DNA from: Adineta vaga
Lineage: Eukaryota > Rotifera
Reading direction: 5' to 3'
DNA: 64,000 nt
Assembly: GCA_021613535.1 (NCBI GenBank)
Contig: CP075494.1
Coordinates: 6,076,001 to 6,140,000 of the forward strand
Positions 34,201 to 47,514 of the stretch are shown here, piece after piece (position 1 is the first letter of the stretch; the number at the start of each line of letters is the position of its first letter). The notes under the pieces were generated by a model. It was not told the origin of the DNA. It made no database searches and was given only the letters and a program-made list of their open reading frames with translations. Made by a program: the position numbers and the translations under genes.

Positions 34201-37200
34201 ATCTTATCTTATATGAAAATATCCGAACTTGTTTTTCAATATACGCTGAAATAGATTCAAAATGATTATTGATTTCTGTTTCTGAAGGTAAATCCATTGT
34301 TTGTTCATCAAATAAATTATTGGAAAACTATGCAAGAGAAAACAAATCATACAAAATTTAAAACAAAAACGATCTTTTACTGTTTGTTTTCTATTGGATG
34401 CTACATCACTATGTTTCATTTGTGTTTGTATCGATGACGAACATGAAAGTGTTGATCCGAATCGATACATATTTGATAATGCTTTGAGAAGATTTGTACA
34501 ACTTTTCGTTTGTTTATCATAACATGTAGAAAGACATTTTAATTGATGGTTACATGTTAAATTAACATGATTGAATATACGTATGACAGTTTTAATCCAT
34601 GGAAATGGTCGAGTTTTGATCATACGATCAAAATCATCCGCAGGATTAATAGTATAATCATCTTGGGGTTCAACTGAAACATTGGGTATAGTAGGCTGAT
34701 GAATATCAGTATCACTGGAAAGATTCGATACATGACTTCTGCTGCGTTTTCGAAATGATGAACGAGGAAGATCTGTAAAATTTAAGAAGATAAATAGTAG
34801 GTTGAGTGTCTCAAAATATCGACACAAAAAGTAAAACTTTTACGTACTTTTTGAGTTTTCTCTCAATCGAATCGATGGTTTTCGTAATTTTATACTAGCT
34901 CGTCGCATAAACTTGCTTTTTCCATTACTACCACTTATACTTCCTGATTTATTAACTGGTATTGATACTAAATAAAGTAAACGTATATACGTGTAACCTT
35001 CAAATTTCATCTTTACTTGATGATGAATTGCCATCAACTACGGCAGCAGTTGCAGCACCATCATCATCATTAACTACAATAATAGTATGACCACTTTCAA
35101 CTGATTCATTTTCAGTGTTAATAACAAAACTGATATGACGGTCATTTGATGAAGGAACTGTATGACCCATTGTTGCCGATAACATTTGTGATGAAACTAA
35201 ATATTGATATAAAATTGAATATTACAAACAAAAAAATGAATTACTTGGTGGTTGTTCATTTGACAGAATTGAACTTGTACTTCGGTTTGACATTTGTGAC
35301 ATAAAACTATTCATGCGTAAACAATCTGATGAACGTTTGTCCGGCACTCCTGAATTTGTATCAATAATCGTGTGAGCATGAGGAGCTCGTTGTTGTCGTG
35401 TTTGATTAACACCTACTCCTAATGATGACGACATTTTCGGTAATGTTTCATATTTTTCACGAAGAAATGAAGTAATTTCATAGAGAAGTAAACAAACGAG
35501 TAGTTTCAATGAATATGGACAATCACGACCTGAACGATTGACAATGGCTATAAAAAAAATCGTGTATTTCAACGAAGATATATCAATTTCTAGTTTTATT
35601 ACCTTCATTATAATAATCTTCAAATGTTTCATCAGTATTCCATAATTGTTCTGTCGAACTTTGTTGTTGTTCAGTATTCATGATGATTTCCAATTGTGAT
35701 GCAAGAGCCTTTTCATCAGATAAAATTATATCGATAGTTCCATCTATGTAAAATGACTTACTTCACCCCAGATGTAGAACATTCTAGCTGCTGCTGCTTG
35801 ATATATTCGAGCTAATTTTACACTAGGATTTCCATTTGCTCGTCCGAAAAGTGCTTCATGTAAACGATATGTATTAATATGTACACGCATCCATTCTGGC
35901 CATTGACCTAATGAACAACGGTTAACATAATGTGCACATTGAAGAAGAAATGCTGCTTTCGATAGAACAGGGGCATCCTAAAATGATGATGAAGTTTTAT
36001 TCAGAAGAGAATATTTGAAAAAGTAAACAAACCAGAAAAAGTAAACTATTGAGAAATTGTGGATCAGGCAATGTACCAGGTGGACACGCATCCATAATAA
36101 AATTCAAACGTAATAAACCTAGACGGATTAGTGGTAAATCAATGTAAAGATTATCATCTTGATGGACATAAGAACTACGATCATCAACTTCAGTTAAAGA
36201 TTCAAGTTTTTGTTGATCATCTATAAATTTATGAATAAAATCAAGAATTACACAGATAGTGTTATTCTTACTTTTGAGTTTAATACTACTCGATGATTGT
36301 CCTTCTTCAATATTACTTTTCGTCAATTCTTGATGAGTATTTTCATCGATTTCATTGAGTAATTCATAATTGGTGGAAATCTACTTTCGGTAATCTTAGA
36401 TTTCCTATACAAACGAAAAGCAATTAACTTACTTTCTTATCTCGGATTAATTGTCGTGATATTTTAAGTTTTCTTTCCGGATCAATTAATGACGAAAAAA
36501 CTGCTGAACGAAAAATTCCACCATGATTTTCTTTCATATAAATTAAAAATGCTCGACATTCATTATACAAAGCTGTATTTTCCGATGTAAATAATTGTTT
36601 TTCCATAAGATTTAAACGTGTAATAAATGGTTTAAATATAATATTCAATATAAAACCATCGATTCCTTTTGGTCCAATACTAACATGTGTATTACCGAAA
36701 TTATTCGAATAAGTTTGCTGAGTTTGTGTTTCCGTTTTCGTCGGAACTGAAAATGAATAAATACAATGTTCAAATGAATTTCTTCGATGAAACTAATTAC
36801 GATATGGTGCATAATGAGCAAGACCAACACTTGTTTCGACACAATAACCACAGAGTGCATGTAAAATATCAAACATATGTCCAAGATTTGCATTCGCAGC
36901 GAAATTTAGAAAGCACCTAAGTGATAGAAGTGAGTCTTAGAGAATCCGAAAGCTTTATAACTTTTACTTTTCAAATCGTTGTTGATTGAGTAAACGAAGT
37001 TTATTCAATGAAACACGAACTTTACCACGTAATTGATCTGTATTAAAACTTCGGCCACGAGATTGACAATTGGAACAACCTAGACGTTTGAGTATTCTAA
37101 TAGAAAAAAAAATAAAAAGTAACAAAAAAAAAGAAGACTTCATCTCTCTATCTACCTTAATATAATATCTACAGCAACCTGAAACTTTTCATCTTCTTTC

Positions 37201-39812
37201 ATATCCATTTGTTTTAACCATTCTTCAATATGTTCATTTTCTTTCTCATCCATCATCATCATATTTGTATTTCTATTACTAAATAAATATTTTTTCTGCA
37301 TATCATCTTCCGTTGTTGCTATAACTGCTAAACCAAAGAGAACATCCAAAATATTCATTGCTAATTCACAAACTTTAATATGATGTTCTTTACAAATAAC
37401 TGCATGTATCGCAGCTAGAACGACACTAAAATTCAATGTACCACTTTGATTAATATATCCACTTGAACTTTGTGCTTCTTTAATATCTGTTAAAAATTTA
37501 TAATCTATTTCTGAATCACTAGCACTATAAATTTTCATTCTATTTAAATTTGTTTGCGGTACTGTACTAGTTGTTGTTAGTCTTCGAGTTGAACTTGTTT
37601 CGGTCGATCGACGAATAATGGTATCTTTTGCATTGATGGTTGATGTTCGAAATAATAATAATGTTGGTTCAGTAAGACGAAGACGATTTGAACTTGATGG
37701 TGAAACAGGTATACCAAAATGTTCATAATAATTTGTACTAGATAAATCTAAATGTTCAATTCCATCTTCATCAATATAACGAATTTTACTAGAACAAAGA
37801 AAACATTATTTTGGGAAAGTGAGAGAGAGAAAGCTTCTTTCTTTACCTTCGTATCAGTAGTTGTCGTTCTCTTCGAAGATGAATAAAAGTAAGAACAATA
37901 GAATTGAAAAAAATTCTAACTTACCTATTTTTCTTGTGTAGAGTATTATATTTCTGACGAAATAAACTTTTTCCTGACGAATATTCAAATGGTACATTTA
38001 ATAATATATGTTCTGGTTTAGTTGATTTCGGTGTAATTGTCATTGTTGATTGATGTTCAATAATATCATTGGTAACCTGTTCATTAACATAATTTTTTTT
38101 CAAATATTTATCAAAATTTTGCTCGTTAATTATATTAATCTGTGGTATTGAAAGACTTTTAAAACGAAGAATATTGATTGGTAACATTCCAATTGTTAAT
38201 GCATCAGATAAAATCTTATCTGATATCTCAACTAATCGTTTATATAAATATTCTAAACACCAAAGATAACCATCAGTTAACCATAATGGACTAAATAATG
38301 TTCGTATAATTCCAACATCGAAATAAGTTGCAAGGAGAAGATATTCGGATGCCAATGTTTTCGGTTGTAGAGTATCAGGCGATTTTGATGATGATAGATC
38401 AGACATAATATTAGATTTATCAACAGCTAGAAAATGAATAAAGAAAGTGTTATGAATATTCAAATGAAATAAAGAAAGCGATCTAACTTGGACTTTGTGT
38501 TGATGTTCCCATTCGACTTAGATCAGATACGGAATAAATGGAATTCATATGTACAAGTGGTGCTCGTTTCTGAACATTATTATCTATGACGCCATAACTT
38601 GAAAGATCAGCAATAGAATTAAAAGTAATTGATGACGTTGTCATGATCGAATCAGCACGTATGTATGTTTTTGATTGTCGTTCATTTTCAATTTTTGGTT
38701 TCAACTGTAATATACTCAAACTATTTCTTTCTCGTTCATACACAGGAGTATTTGTTACTGTAGGATTAGTAATATTAGATAATGATTTTTGTATAGTTGT
38801 TTCACTGACTGTGGATAAACGTGGACATGGAATAGGATGATCAAATGATTCATACTGATTTGTTGATGATGTAATGGGTTTAATAAAACTATTAAATATA
38901 GGAATATTTGGTTGTTGATGTTCAAATAATGGTTGCCAAATTAAAGTCATTCCTTGAATAAGATTTGTATTAGATAGAAAATCTTTTTCATTATTACGTA
39001 AATATGTGTTGATATGTGGAATAAATAAATAGATGAATAATTGAATAATATTTAGAGGTAATAATTGATTATTGGAAGATAGAATCAAATGATGTAACGT
39101 ATGAAAAAGACGAATATCGACCGAATTTAATGAATAATTTGATAATGATATTGAAGAACGAGGTAATAATAATGGATTATCATGATTTGATGGAACATGA
39201 AGTTGGGCTGAACCTCGTGAACGTGAAGGTGATGAAGTAATCAATAAAGATGGACGATTAGTTGAAATCGATCCATGTTGACCAGATTGAAGATTATGTT
39301 CTATTGTCGATAAACATGCATACATAACATGTGGAAATGCCTAGAAAATAAATCTAAACGAATACAATTTAGTTTTCTTTGGTATACATACTGCTTTGAT
39401 TAGTAACCATCTTGGTATACTTGCAATAGCATCCGTGAAACTAGGTGATAATCCATGAAGGATATTTTGAACGAGTACTCGATCAAAAATCTAAAAAAAA
39501 GCTTTAATTTGAAGAGAAAATTTTAAATGAAAAAAAAAGAATTTACAATTGATGACGCATCGGTTAACTTTCCAAATTTTTGTTTAAGAAATGGACTAGA
39601 AATAACTCGAATAGTTAGTTCTTTTCGAAAAAATAAAACATGAATAGAAAATCAAACCTGCTTTGTCGCCATAGAAATAATTGAATCGGTATTGGTATAA
39701 TATCTTCATGTTCAGTTATAAGACAAGATTTACGAATTTTATTATCATGAGATATTAAATTATTGTCAACAGATGTTTCTAGAACTGTTGTTTGTGAACG
39801 TACTTTTGGCAT
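28202..39812 (-). CDS. UNC80: UNC80 homologue, NALCN channel complex subunit
   Basis: A gene of about 11.6 kb with several dozen exons separated by about 50 bp introns, from ATG 39812 (MPKVRSQTTV) to TAG 28202 ('DHEPKC'). The N-terminus fixes the family: 'IPIPIQLFLWRQ', 'PFLKQKFGKLTDASS', 'FDRVLVQNILHGLSPSFTDA', 'IASIPRWLLIKAAFPHV' line up with the first about 100 residues of vertebrate UNC80. The rest is helical-repeat-like sequence with long Ser-rich inserts, e.g. 'SSSLGVGVNQTRQQR', consistent with the giant (over 3000 aa) scaffold. UNC80 links UNC79 to the NALCN sodium leak channel and sets resting excitability of neurons. I see no obvious break, but I could not verify every splice site. 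Small conserved motifs across the middle should be checked by alignment. Confidence 0.88.
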
Positions 39813-41044
39813 TGAAAGTAAATAATCAATCGAATTCTTAAGTAAAAATCAATCCAACAGTTTCATGTTTTCATAGAAGTGAGTTATAAACAATTTTCAT
39901 AGATACGATTAGAAAAACGATGTTAAATTAAGCATGCATAAATGCGTTTTATTATGGCCCTTGGCATTCTATCTTTCGATACAGTAGTTCAATTAGTCGC
40001 ATTTTTTTCTAATTACTTACGAAATAAAGAATGATGATCAATGAAAGTGATGGATTGATTTCATGTCAGTCAAGATTATTGATAAAATAAGACTCGAAGA
40101 AAAGAAATTCGTTCCTAATTCTATCTATATAATAGTTAAGAGAAATATGAATTTTTTATATATCTGTTTGTATCTCGTCTGAAGCCTCTTAATTAGTTCT
40201 TCTCTCGTCGACACATTTTCTTTCCTGTTTCGGAGCTCGATTTCTTTCTCGAAACACTTTTTCATATTGTTATTGAAAGAATCATGTCTCGAATAGAAAT
40301 AAATAAAACATATCAATAATTAAATAGTGATGATACGATCGATCATTTCATAAGCAAATATTACCATTGAATGAAAGAAAGAAAGAAAGAAACAAACGAG
40401 AATTTCTCCTTCTACATGATCGTATTCATTCAAATCACTCCAATGAATAAACTTACCTTCAATGTCTTAGAGAAGATAGCAAATAAATGTTTATGAAGAA
40501 AGAAATTGAATCAATCGTTGATAAGTAATTGGATTATTTTGAGCAAGAGAGAGAAGAAAAAAAAAGCTTTTACTAAATCTCCGATGAATAATGAACAGGA
40601 AAATTTCGATTCTATCATATATAATTTATGTTTCAAAGGAGAACAGATGCCACTTGTCATATGTCATTAAGAATTATTTCAATTAGAAATTATCGAATAT
40701 ATGATAAGAGCAAATTTCTTTCGACATATTTATTTCTGATGAACTAACATCTCATCTAAGTTATAATATTTGTATAAAAAAGAAAAGCAAAGACAATTGT
40801 GAGTAAAAAATGGAATGTGAATACAAAATCAGATCAATATCATTACACGCATGAATATTAGAAAATCTCGAACTATTCGATCATCATTGATTTTCAAATT
40901 TTATACACTGTTCTCATAGAAAACTGAACGGTAAGTACTGTTCAATCAAACTGAACAAATCTTTTTCATTTTTTTTCCTTGAGATTTTCTAATATATCGC
41001 ACAAAATATTGTATATACAAAGATAGAGAACATCTTGGTTAATG
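39813..41044. other. Intergenic, upstream of UNC80
   Basis: 1.2 kb with no credible exon. Includes (AAAG)n near 40375-40392. Probably the UNC80 promoter and 5' UTR plus the tetraspanin 3' UTR. Confidence 0.5.
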
Positions 41045-42400
41045 TTAAGCATTTGGATCGATTGCTGTACGTGGTTGATAAAGTACACTACCACTATTAT
41101 TATCCGAATCATCTTCACTAGCGAGTCCATTTGATGGTGAACTTTTCATGCCTGTATATTGATATCGTGGCATGGATGATTTCGATGGATTTTTATTGCT
41201 TGAATTATTGTTATTATTCATCGAACGAACTGATGCCATGGAATGTGTACGTATAATACGTTTTCGATCATCAGCTTCATCACGTAATTGAATAAATTCT
41301 CTTCGATTACGTTGAAATACAAATAACATATAAGTACCCATGACAACACCAAATAAACTCATGAAAATATTCTCCCAAAAACCACGTCGATACCAATATT
41401 TCATCAATGGTCCACAACCACGAGTATTTACAATATTCGGATCGGGATTGATTAACATATTTTTACCACAACCATAATTGATTTTATACTAATCAATGAA
41501 GATAAGTTTCATAGAAATAGTTTAATAGTTAACTTACTTTATGACAACATGTATCAGGTAAATCAGTTTTATATGAAGCAGCATAATCAAGATAAGAATT
41601 CCATCCACAACAATGAAAATCTCGTTGTCGTCTATGAATATATATATATATGAAAAATAGCAATCGAATAAATCATTAGATTCTTACTGATTAACAAAAG
41701 CCGTTAAAATAAAGACTCGTGGTGGAACACGACCCGATGTGACCAAATTGAATGATTCTTCTCGATATTTTAATTCTTTAAAAGCATTACCTTTAAAACG
41801 AAGTCTTTCAAGTAAAAAGGTTTCTTTTGTTAAAAAGCCCGCATTCATATTAATCATTGTTACTGCAAACCAACATAAACCACCAAGAATCGTTATAATT
41901 CCTAAGCAAAATAATGCATACGGAGTATATTCCATTAAGAATATATTCCGATGACGATAACTATGAATTTGACATATAATAACTAAATAAAAAATAAGAC
42001 ATCAATTGAATGTTTGATCTTTAAAAGAATACTTACTGCCAAGTAAAACAAAACCGTAGATATAAATCAATGAAAGATAAGCACGAGTGATTGTTAAACG
42101 ATCCCAGTAGTAAATAAAAAAGTTGAATTCAACCTAGGAAAGATTCAAATAGAATTTGATGGAAATTTTTGAAGATTTTATTATACCCAAGCCATAGTAT
42201 AATCAGTCCAAATAGTCCATTCTTCAAAGAAACCCCAATAAATTGACATTGAAACAATGATAAAAATTGCAAAGGCCATTAGAAAACCATTTATACCCAT
42301 AAGAAAACGAAATTTACTCTAAAGATCAAATGAAATAGTTCATTAACGAAATTTCAATTTCAATTCATACTCGTTGACGTTGTCCATATGTAGTAACCAT
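41045..42400 (-). CDS. Tetraspanin
   Basis: From ATG 42400 (MVTTYGQRQR) to TAA 41045, about five exons. Four TM segments: 'FLMGINGFLMAFAIFIIVSM', 'YLSLIYIYGFVLLG', 'YALFCLGIITILGGLCWFAV' and 'WENIFMSLFGVVMGTYMLFV'. The large loop between TM3 and TM4 has the tetraspanin signature CCG ('DFHCCGWNSY') and 'LPDTCCHK', plus further cysteines ('YGCGK', 'TRGCGPL'). The cytosolic tail is long for the family, Ser/Asn-rich ('NNNNNSSNKNPSKSSM') and ends 'AIDPNA'. Tetraspanins organise membrane microdomains with integrins and other receptors. The subfamily is not identifiable by eye. Confidence 0.88.
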
Positions 42401-42781
42401 ATTGATACGTTTCTATTTTTCGACAAGAGAGTAATGGTAGTCTGTCGAAATTGACAGTTAACTGAAGAATGGTGGTAAGGTAAAGATGAAGAGAAAAAAA
42501 CCTTGACTGATAGAGAAATGTTACGTGATGACTAATGCAATGTATACCTTTACTAATTATATATAGAATAAATTTATTTTTAAAATTTTATTATTTAAAA
42601 AACAAATGAATTTATTGTTATTTTTAAAATATATTTTCAAAATGTTACATAATGATTTGTCAATGAGTGACATCTATCATCATTTAAATTGAATACATCG
42701 TTTCAATCATGATTATAGAGAATTAGTCAATTGTATTTCTGTATAAATAAATTTTCAGCTAGAAAAAAACAAAACATTGAT
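42401..42781. other. Intergenic, very AT-rich
   Basis: Contains the promoter of the tetraspanin gene and 3' flank of the ART gene. Long A/T runs around 42560-42650; no exon seen. Confidence 0.5.
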
Positions 42782-44764
42782 TTATCTGAACGAAATTAAA
42801 TATTCGCCGTAAGCCTGAGCATCATGATACGTAACGAAAACTGTTCCGCCACCAGTCGTATCATAACCTGATGGACACACACGAGTCGATTGATTTCCTT
42901 GTGTAGTTCGTCCAACTAACACACGTGCTACAAAAATAAAAATCTTAATCTTCTTTTAAAATCATCTATGACTAAAATCGTACCCATAAACATATGTCTG
43001 ATATTGTCTACATCTGCCTGTGTATAACTAAGACTTATAGCAGCATCCGTTGCAAAATAGATACCTTGACCCGCAGCTAAATAAGTTATATTAAATTAGA
43101 AAAGATCACGGCTATCAATATCCACTAACCATAACGAACTGCATGACTACGATTAAAACAATCATTGATGATAGCATCGACCGATTGAGATTTACATCCT
43201 ATAATTACAATCCTTTCATTCACTCATTCAAAGATCATATAAAAGTTATCTACCGTGAAATAACCATTGTTCTGTGCTTACACCATATCTTTCAATGAAA
43301 TCATCTTTATGAGCATCGTATTGTCGATACCAACCTAAACATATATATATATACACATTTATAAACGAAATTAAATAGAAAATAAATGAAGTTTTACGTC
43401 GGTTTTGAATTCGTTCAATTTCAACAATAACATTCGACGGCAACGATTTATGAAAGTTATCAGCAACATATTTATATTCTTCTGAAGATGGTTCAAGAGT
43501 ATAACGAGATAGATTATATGGAGAAGATTTATTCCACGTATGTGGAAACGAATGAGATCCACTAAATACATCGCCTTGAAAAGTACTCTATCCATTTGGA
43601 AAGGAATAAATAAATAAATAAATAAGCATACGTCAAAATTTCATTTTTACCGCTGATGTCAATTGTTTTTTTCGACATTCCGTCTTAAAATAAACAAAGG
43701 AAAATGCGATTCAATTTGAAAATAGCGGTTTCAATGATAGCAAACCTGATGTTCTTCTAAATATTGTGCAGCAAAAATTCCATCACAATATTCACATGGA
43801 ATTAAGTCATATTCAACAGCGCTAAATAGAAAGCATAGATAAAACTATTATCAGAAATATCCTATCATTATACTTCGTTGTACGGCCTGTTTTTCGTCTT
43901 TCATTTTCAGCACATTCATTCTAATAAGAAACAAATCGAAATAGTGATGCGATTCTCATAATTACGTACTGTATGTGTTGTCCATTCTTCTATACTGATT
44001 GGTACATTACAATATTCGCATGGAATAAGAGCATGTTCAGCATCTCTACAAGTATATTCCTGTTTTTCTATATAAAAAATGTCAATACAATATTGTCATA
44101 CCTAGTTAGAGTTTTTACACGTTGTCTCTCATTTTCAGCACAATTTTCCTAAATTAACATATTTATATATCGAAACTGAGAAGTTATAGATTGACATATT
44201 TACCATATGAAATGACAAATCACGAAAAATAAATTCCTTAGAACAATATTCACATGGAATAAGTGCATTATCAGCACGTCTAAAAATTCTTTTTCCTACC
44301 GAAGATTAATATAATAAATTCTACTCTACCTAGTTATATGTTGAATTCGTTCTTGTTCAGCTTCGCTACATTGTTTCTGTAATCGAACACAAAAAGAATG
44401 AATTCATTATTCAAGAAGAAGATAATGATGATTTATTTACGAAATGAGTGTCCCAATCATCAAGATTAATTTGAGCACAACAAAGTTCGCATGGAATATG
44501 AACGATACCAGGATCATCCATAAAATCTCTAGAAAACAGATAATAATATTACTTTTGTATATATGATTTCACTTTTTTACCTTTCGACAGTTGCATTTTG
44601 ACATTTATCGTTATGAAAATGCTGTGTCTAAAACATATTTCAAAAAGTCACTATGAATCTATCCGACATTGTGTTCTACTTACTATTCGTATTGAACGAT
44701 TGAGATGTTCCACTACTTCCTGGTTCGGTTCATTTTGATTCGTTTCTTCTAAAGCTTGAGCCAT
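42782..44764 (-). CDS. Zinc-finger PARP-family ADP-ribosyltransferase
   Basis: About eleven short exons from ATG 44764 (MAQALEETNQNEPN) to TAA 42782, about 400 residues. The N-terminal half is an array of four TRAF/XAF1-type C2HC fingers: 'IPCELC..DTHFKQC', 'IPCEYC..SFHMENC', 'IPCEYC..TTHTNEC', 'IPCEYC..EEHQ..C', after a partial unit ending 'HNDKC'. Each exon encodes about one half-finger, so the array grew by duplication. The C-terminal half is a PARP catalytic domain: 'WYRQYDAHKDDF', 'WLFHG' (H1), 'GQGIYFA' (Y), 'MFMARVLVGRTTQG', 'CPSGYDTT', 'FVTYHDAQAYGEYLISF', i.e. an H-Y-L-type triad as in mono-ADP-ribosylating PARPs (PARP14-like). Fingers of this type occur in innate-immune regulators; that role is inference. 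Confidence 0.87.
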
Positions 44765-46020
44765 TCTCGGTTCAATCACAACAAATGAAATCTACAACGA
44801 AAATTGTAACACATTTTTCATTTTTCATACATACTATATATAACAATTGGAAGAATCAGTTTGGTAAATGTATCTATAGTCAGGTCATGACCGCTGCGTC
44901 ATTACAGCATATTTGCCTTGACCTTTCTTTCCAAGATATATATGCACACGCATTTCTACGTTTTTGCAACTATTGTTCATTTATGTTAGATCGATCGAAC
45001 TGTGCACTGATGAACTCATTTCATTGATACGTCGACCAACAATAGCGTAACACTATTTCTTATTATAGACGTTAATTGAATGAGTTCAATTTATATGTAT
45101 ATAAAAGTATGCGTATGAATTTTGTGATAGCAATGATACAATAGTTTAATTTAAGAAAAACAAAATATTTTCTACTATGATTCTCTGATTGAAATGGGTA
45201 ATAAAATCTATCTATACAATCCACACGTTTGAAAAAGCAACAATCTTGCCTCATTCTTCGCTGTAATTACGTTTTATAGTATTTCAGTACAAATAGAAAA
45301 AAAGGAACTTTACTTCTGTTATTTGAAAAGATATCGTCAAGATTAACTGACGAACCTACACGATAAAAACGGAAGAAAATGAAATGAAAACCGTCGATGG
45401 ATTGTTTCTCATGTCATCAAAAACACCAACAAAAAAAAGAATGAAAAAAATCTTGCCTTTCTGTTGTGTAAAAAGTGACTCACGATAAAAGAAAGACTGC
45501 AAATATAAGTAAATACATATAAACGAGAGGTAGATGACGTTATAATTATCCATACTTCTGAACAATAAAATACCAACTTCAATCAATGAATATAGTATGC
45601 TATTTATTATTCATTGATTGCATAATTTTCTGTAGGGATAATTTCAGTGTATCCCATTAAACCTTTTCTTGATCTACCGCTTATCTTATATTGTTAATAT
45701 ACAACAGGAGAAAACGGTTGTAAATGTGCGTTAAGATGAAGAGCGATGTTTTTTTCTTACGAATCTTTTATCCCTCAGACTGTCTATATTTATACAACCT
45801 GTTTTCGTTGCAATAGTAACGAGCACATTTATATTCTTTTGGATTTTTATTTGTCTTTCTCCTATCGTGAAAACAAAATTTGGTAGGTGGTACACCTTTA
45901 ATCCTTCATGGATGGGTAATATTCTATAAAAATATGATTTTTGGATAAAGGAATGATTTGATCAGTCGAAGATTTTACTTTCATAGCATCCAAACACGTT
46001 GTTTTCGTTGAAGATTCAAT
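44765..46020. other. Intergenic, divergent promoters
   Basis: 1.26 kb between the ART gene and the plus-strand gene at 46021. Short open frames have no supporting splice sites or domains. No repeats of note. Confidence 0.5.
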
Positions 46021-46896
46021 ATGTCACTTATTAAGCGTATTGGAGTAATCTATGGTACGTTTGTAGCTGCTAACTATTTGTCCAACCACGTGCTTTTTCC
46101 AAATAAGAAATTGGATTATGGTTTTTTTAATCGAATCATTGGTCGAGAAGTGAATACTGAATGGTATGACTTTCAGTTACAATTTTGAGTCATTAGTGTC
46201 TTGTCCCTTCCTATTTTATGTTATCATTGCTGTATAGGTGGGGAACACGTACAGCACATATCATAACTATTGGACTACCTCTTGCGATTGCCGATCATCT
46301 GTCAATTGATATGTGGAATAAAGTATTATTACCACGAATGAAATATCCTGTCGGTACCAAGCTTTCCATCATTCATACTCCAGGGCCATATCTTTTTCAT
46401 ATTGTAGCGTATGTCTTATCCATATATGTCTTATTTACAGGCTAATATAACTCTTTGTTTGTGATCAGTTTTGCGTTCACTGGTATTATGACGTACGTAG
46501 CATGGGATGCCTATGCTAATCCATATCATAAAGATCGCATGAAAGCAGTAACATCAAAGGTATCGATTGACAATGAATTGCTTTCTTCGATCTATTTTGA
46601 GAGCATGCTGATATCCGTATGATTTGTAGATTTATCCTGAGTTACAAGGTTGTCAATCGATGTATATGCTTCCTCTGACATCAAGAATTGTAGAATATAT
46701 GTCCGGTAAACCTTGTCCGCATGGTACACTATTGGGACTTATTCCTCCAACTGCAGTAAGATTTTCCTTTTCTTTTCATCTACTGTTCATTGATTTTTAT
46801 TAATTGAAGGCGTTTATCACAGTCAAAGGTTTTGGCATGAAATGGCCATGGAATGAAAATCTCACACCTTTCGAAAGAAAACTAAATAATGAATAA
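46021..46896 (+). CDS. Unknown membrane-associated protein (205 aa)
   Basis: Five exons, 46021-46163, 46238-46408, 46469-46559, 46630-46755, 46810-46896, all in phase, give 205 residues. It starts MSLIKRIGVIYGTFVAANY, a basic-then-hydrophobic N-terminus that could be a signal anchor or mitochondrial targeting segment. Other hydrophobic stretches are 'AHIITIGLPLAIA', 'YLFHIVAFAFTGIMTYVAW' and 'GTLLGLIPPTAAFITV'. Conserved-looking Trp, Pro and His residues ('HTPGPY', 'WWGTRTAH', 'KWPWNENLTPFERK') suggest a real folded protein. I do not recognise the family. A tRNA gene follows about 180 bp downstream. Confidence 0.72.
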
Positions 46897-47074
46897 TGCC
46901 TTTGGACAACTTTATCATAACTCCACTATCAAACTATATATTTTTTCGCATTTTAAAGTTATATTATATATTGAACGAAACAAAATAAAAAAAGCTTTTG
47001 AATTAATCAATCGTATTTATTCAGAACAACCTAACGTCAGAAATAATCTGATTAGACAGGATTATTAATATCAC

Positions 47075-47157
47075 GCCAGGGTGGCCGAGTGGTTAAGGCG
47101 TTGGACTTAAGATCCAATTCACAATAGTGAGCATGGGTTCGATCCCCATCCCTGGCA
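47075..47157 (+). tRNA. tRNA-Leu (anticodon UAA)
   Basis: 83-nt class II tRNA: acceptor GCCAGGG pairs with CCCTGGC, D-arm TGGCCGAGTGGTTAAGGC (box A), anticodon loop CTTAAGA with TAA at 34-36, a long variable arm (TCACAATAGTGAGC), T-arm GGGTTCGATCCCC (box B). The discriminator is A, as expected for leucine. No intron. A T-run starts 5 bp downstream and serves as Pol III terminator. Confidence 0.97.
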
Positions 47158-47514
47158 AATCTTTTTTTGTCCCAATCTTGCACAACATCTATGCAATAAT
47201 TTGTTTTTCTGAGTACTGCAAATTTGAGACGTTCTCGACCGAAGACGTTAGATCAATTACTTAATTCACGATCGTGTAGCTGATTTCATTTCTCATCTGT
47301 CAATTTCAACTTCATTTTTGAATTAAACATACGAAAATATAACAAGAAAGTTCTAGTTTATTTTCTTAAGCGTTTTGTTCTAGTAAAAAATCAGCTTTTA
47401 GTATTTATAAAATGAACTTTTTTCTACGAATATCACAAAATAACGATAACAACAGAAGATTGTAAAATATAAAAAAGCTTTTCTCTCTTTCTGTTGTCGT
47501 ATGGTTGTTACTTC
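47158..47514. other. Gap between tRNA and SGT1
   Basis: Holds the tRNA terminator and the SGT1 3' flank. No gene seen. Confidence 0.5.
47162..47168 (+). terminator. Pol III T-run terminator
   Basis: CTTTTTTTG directly after the tRNA-Leu gene. Confidence 0.8.
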
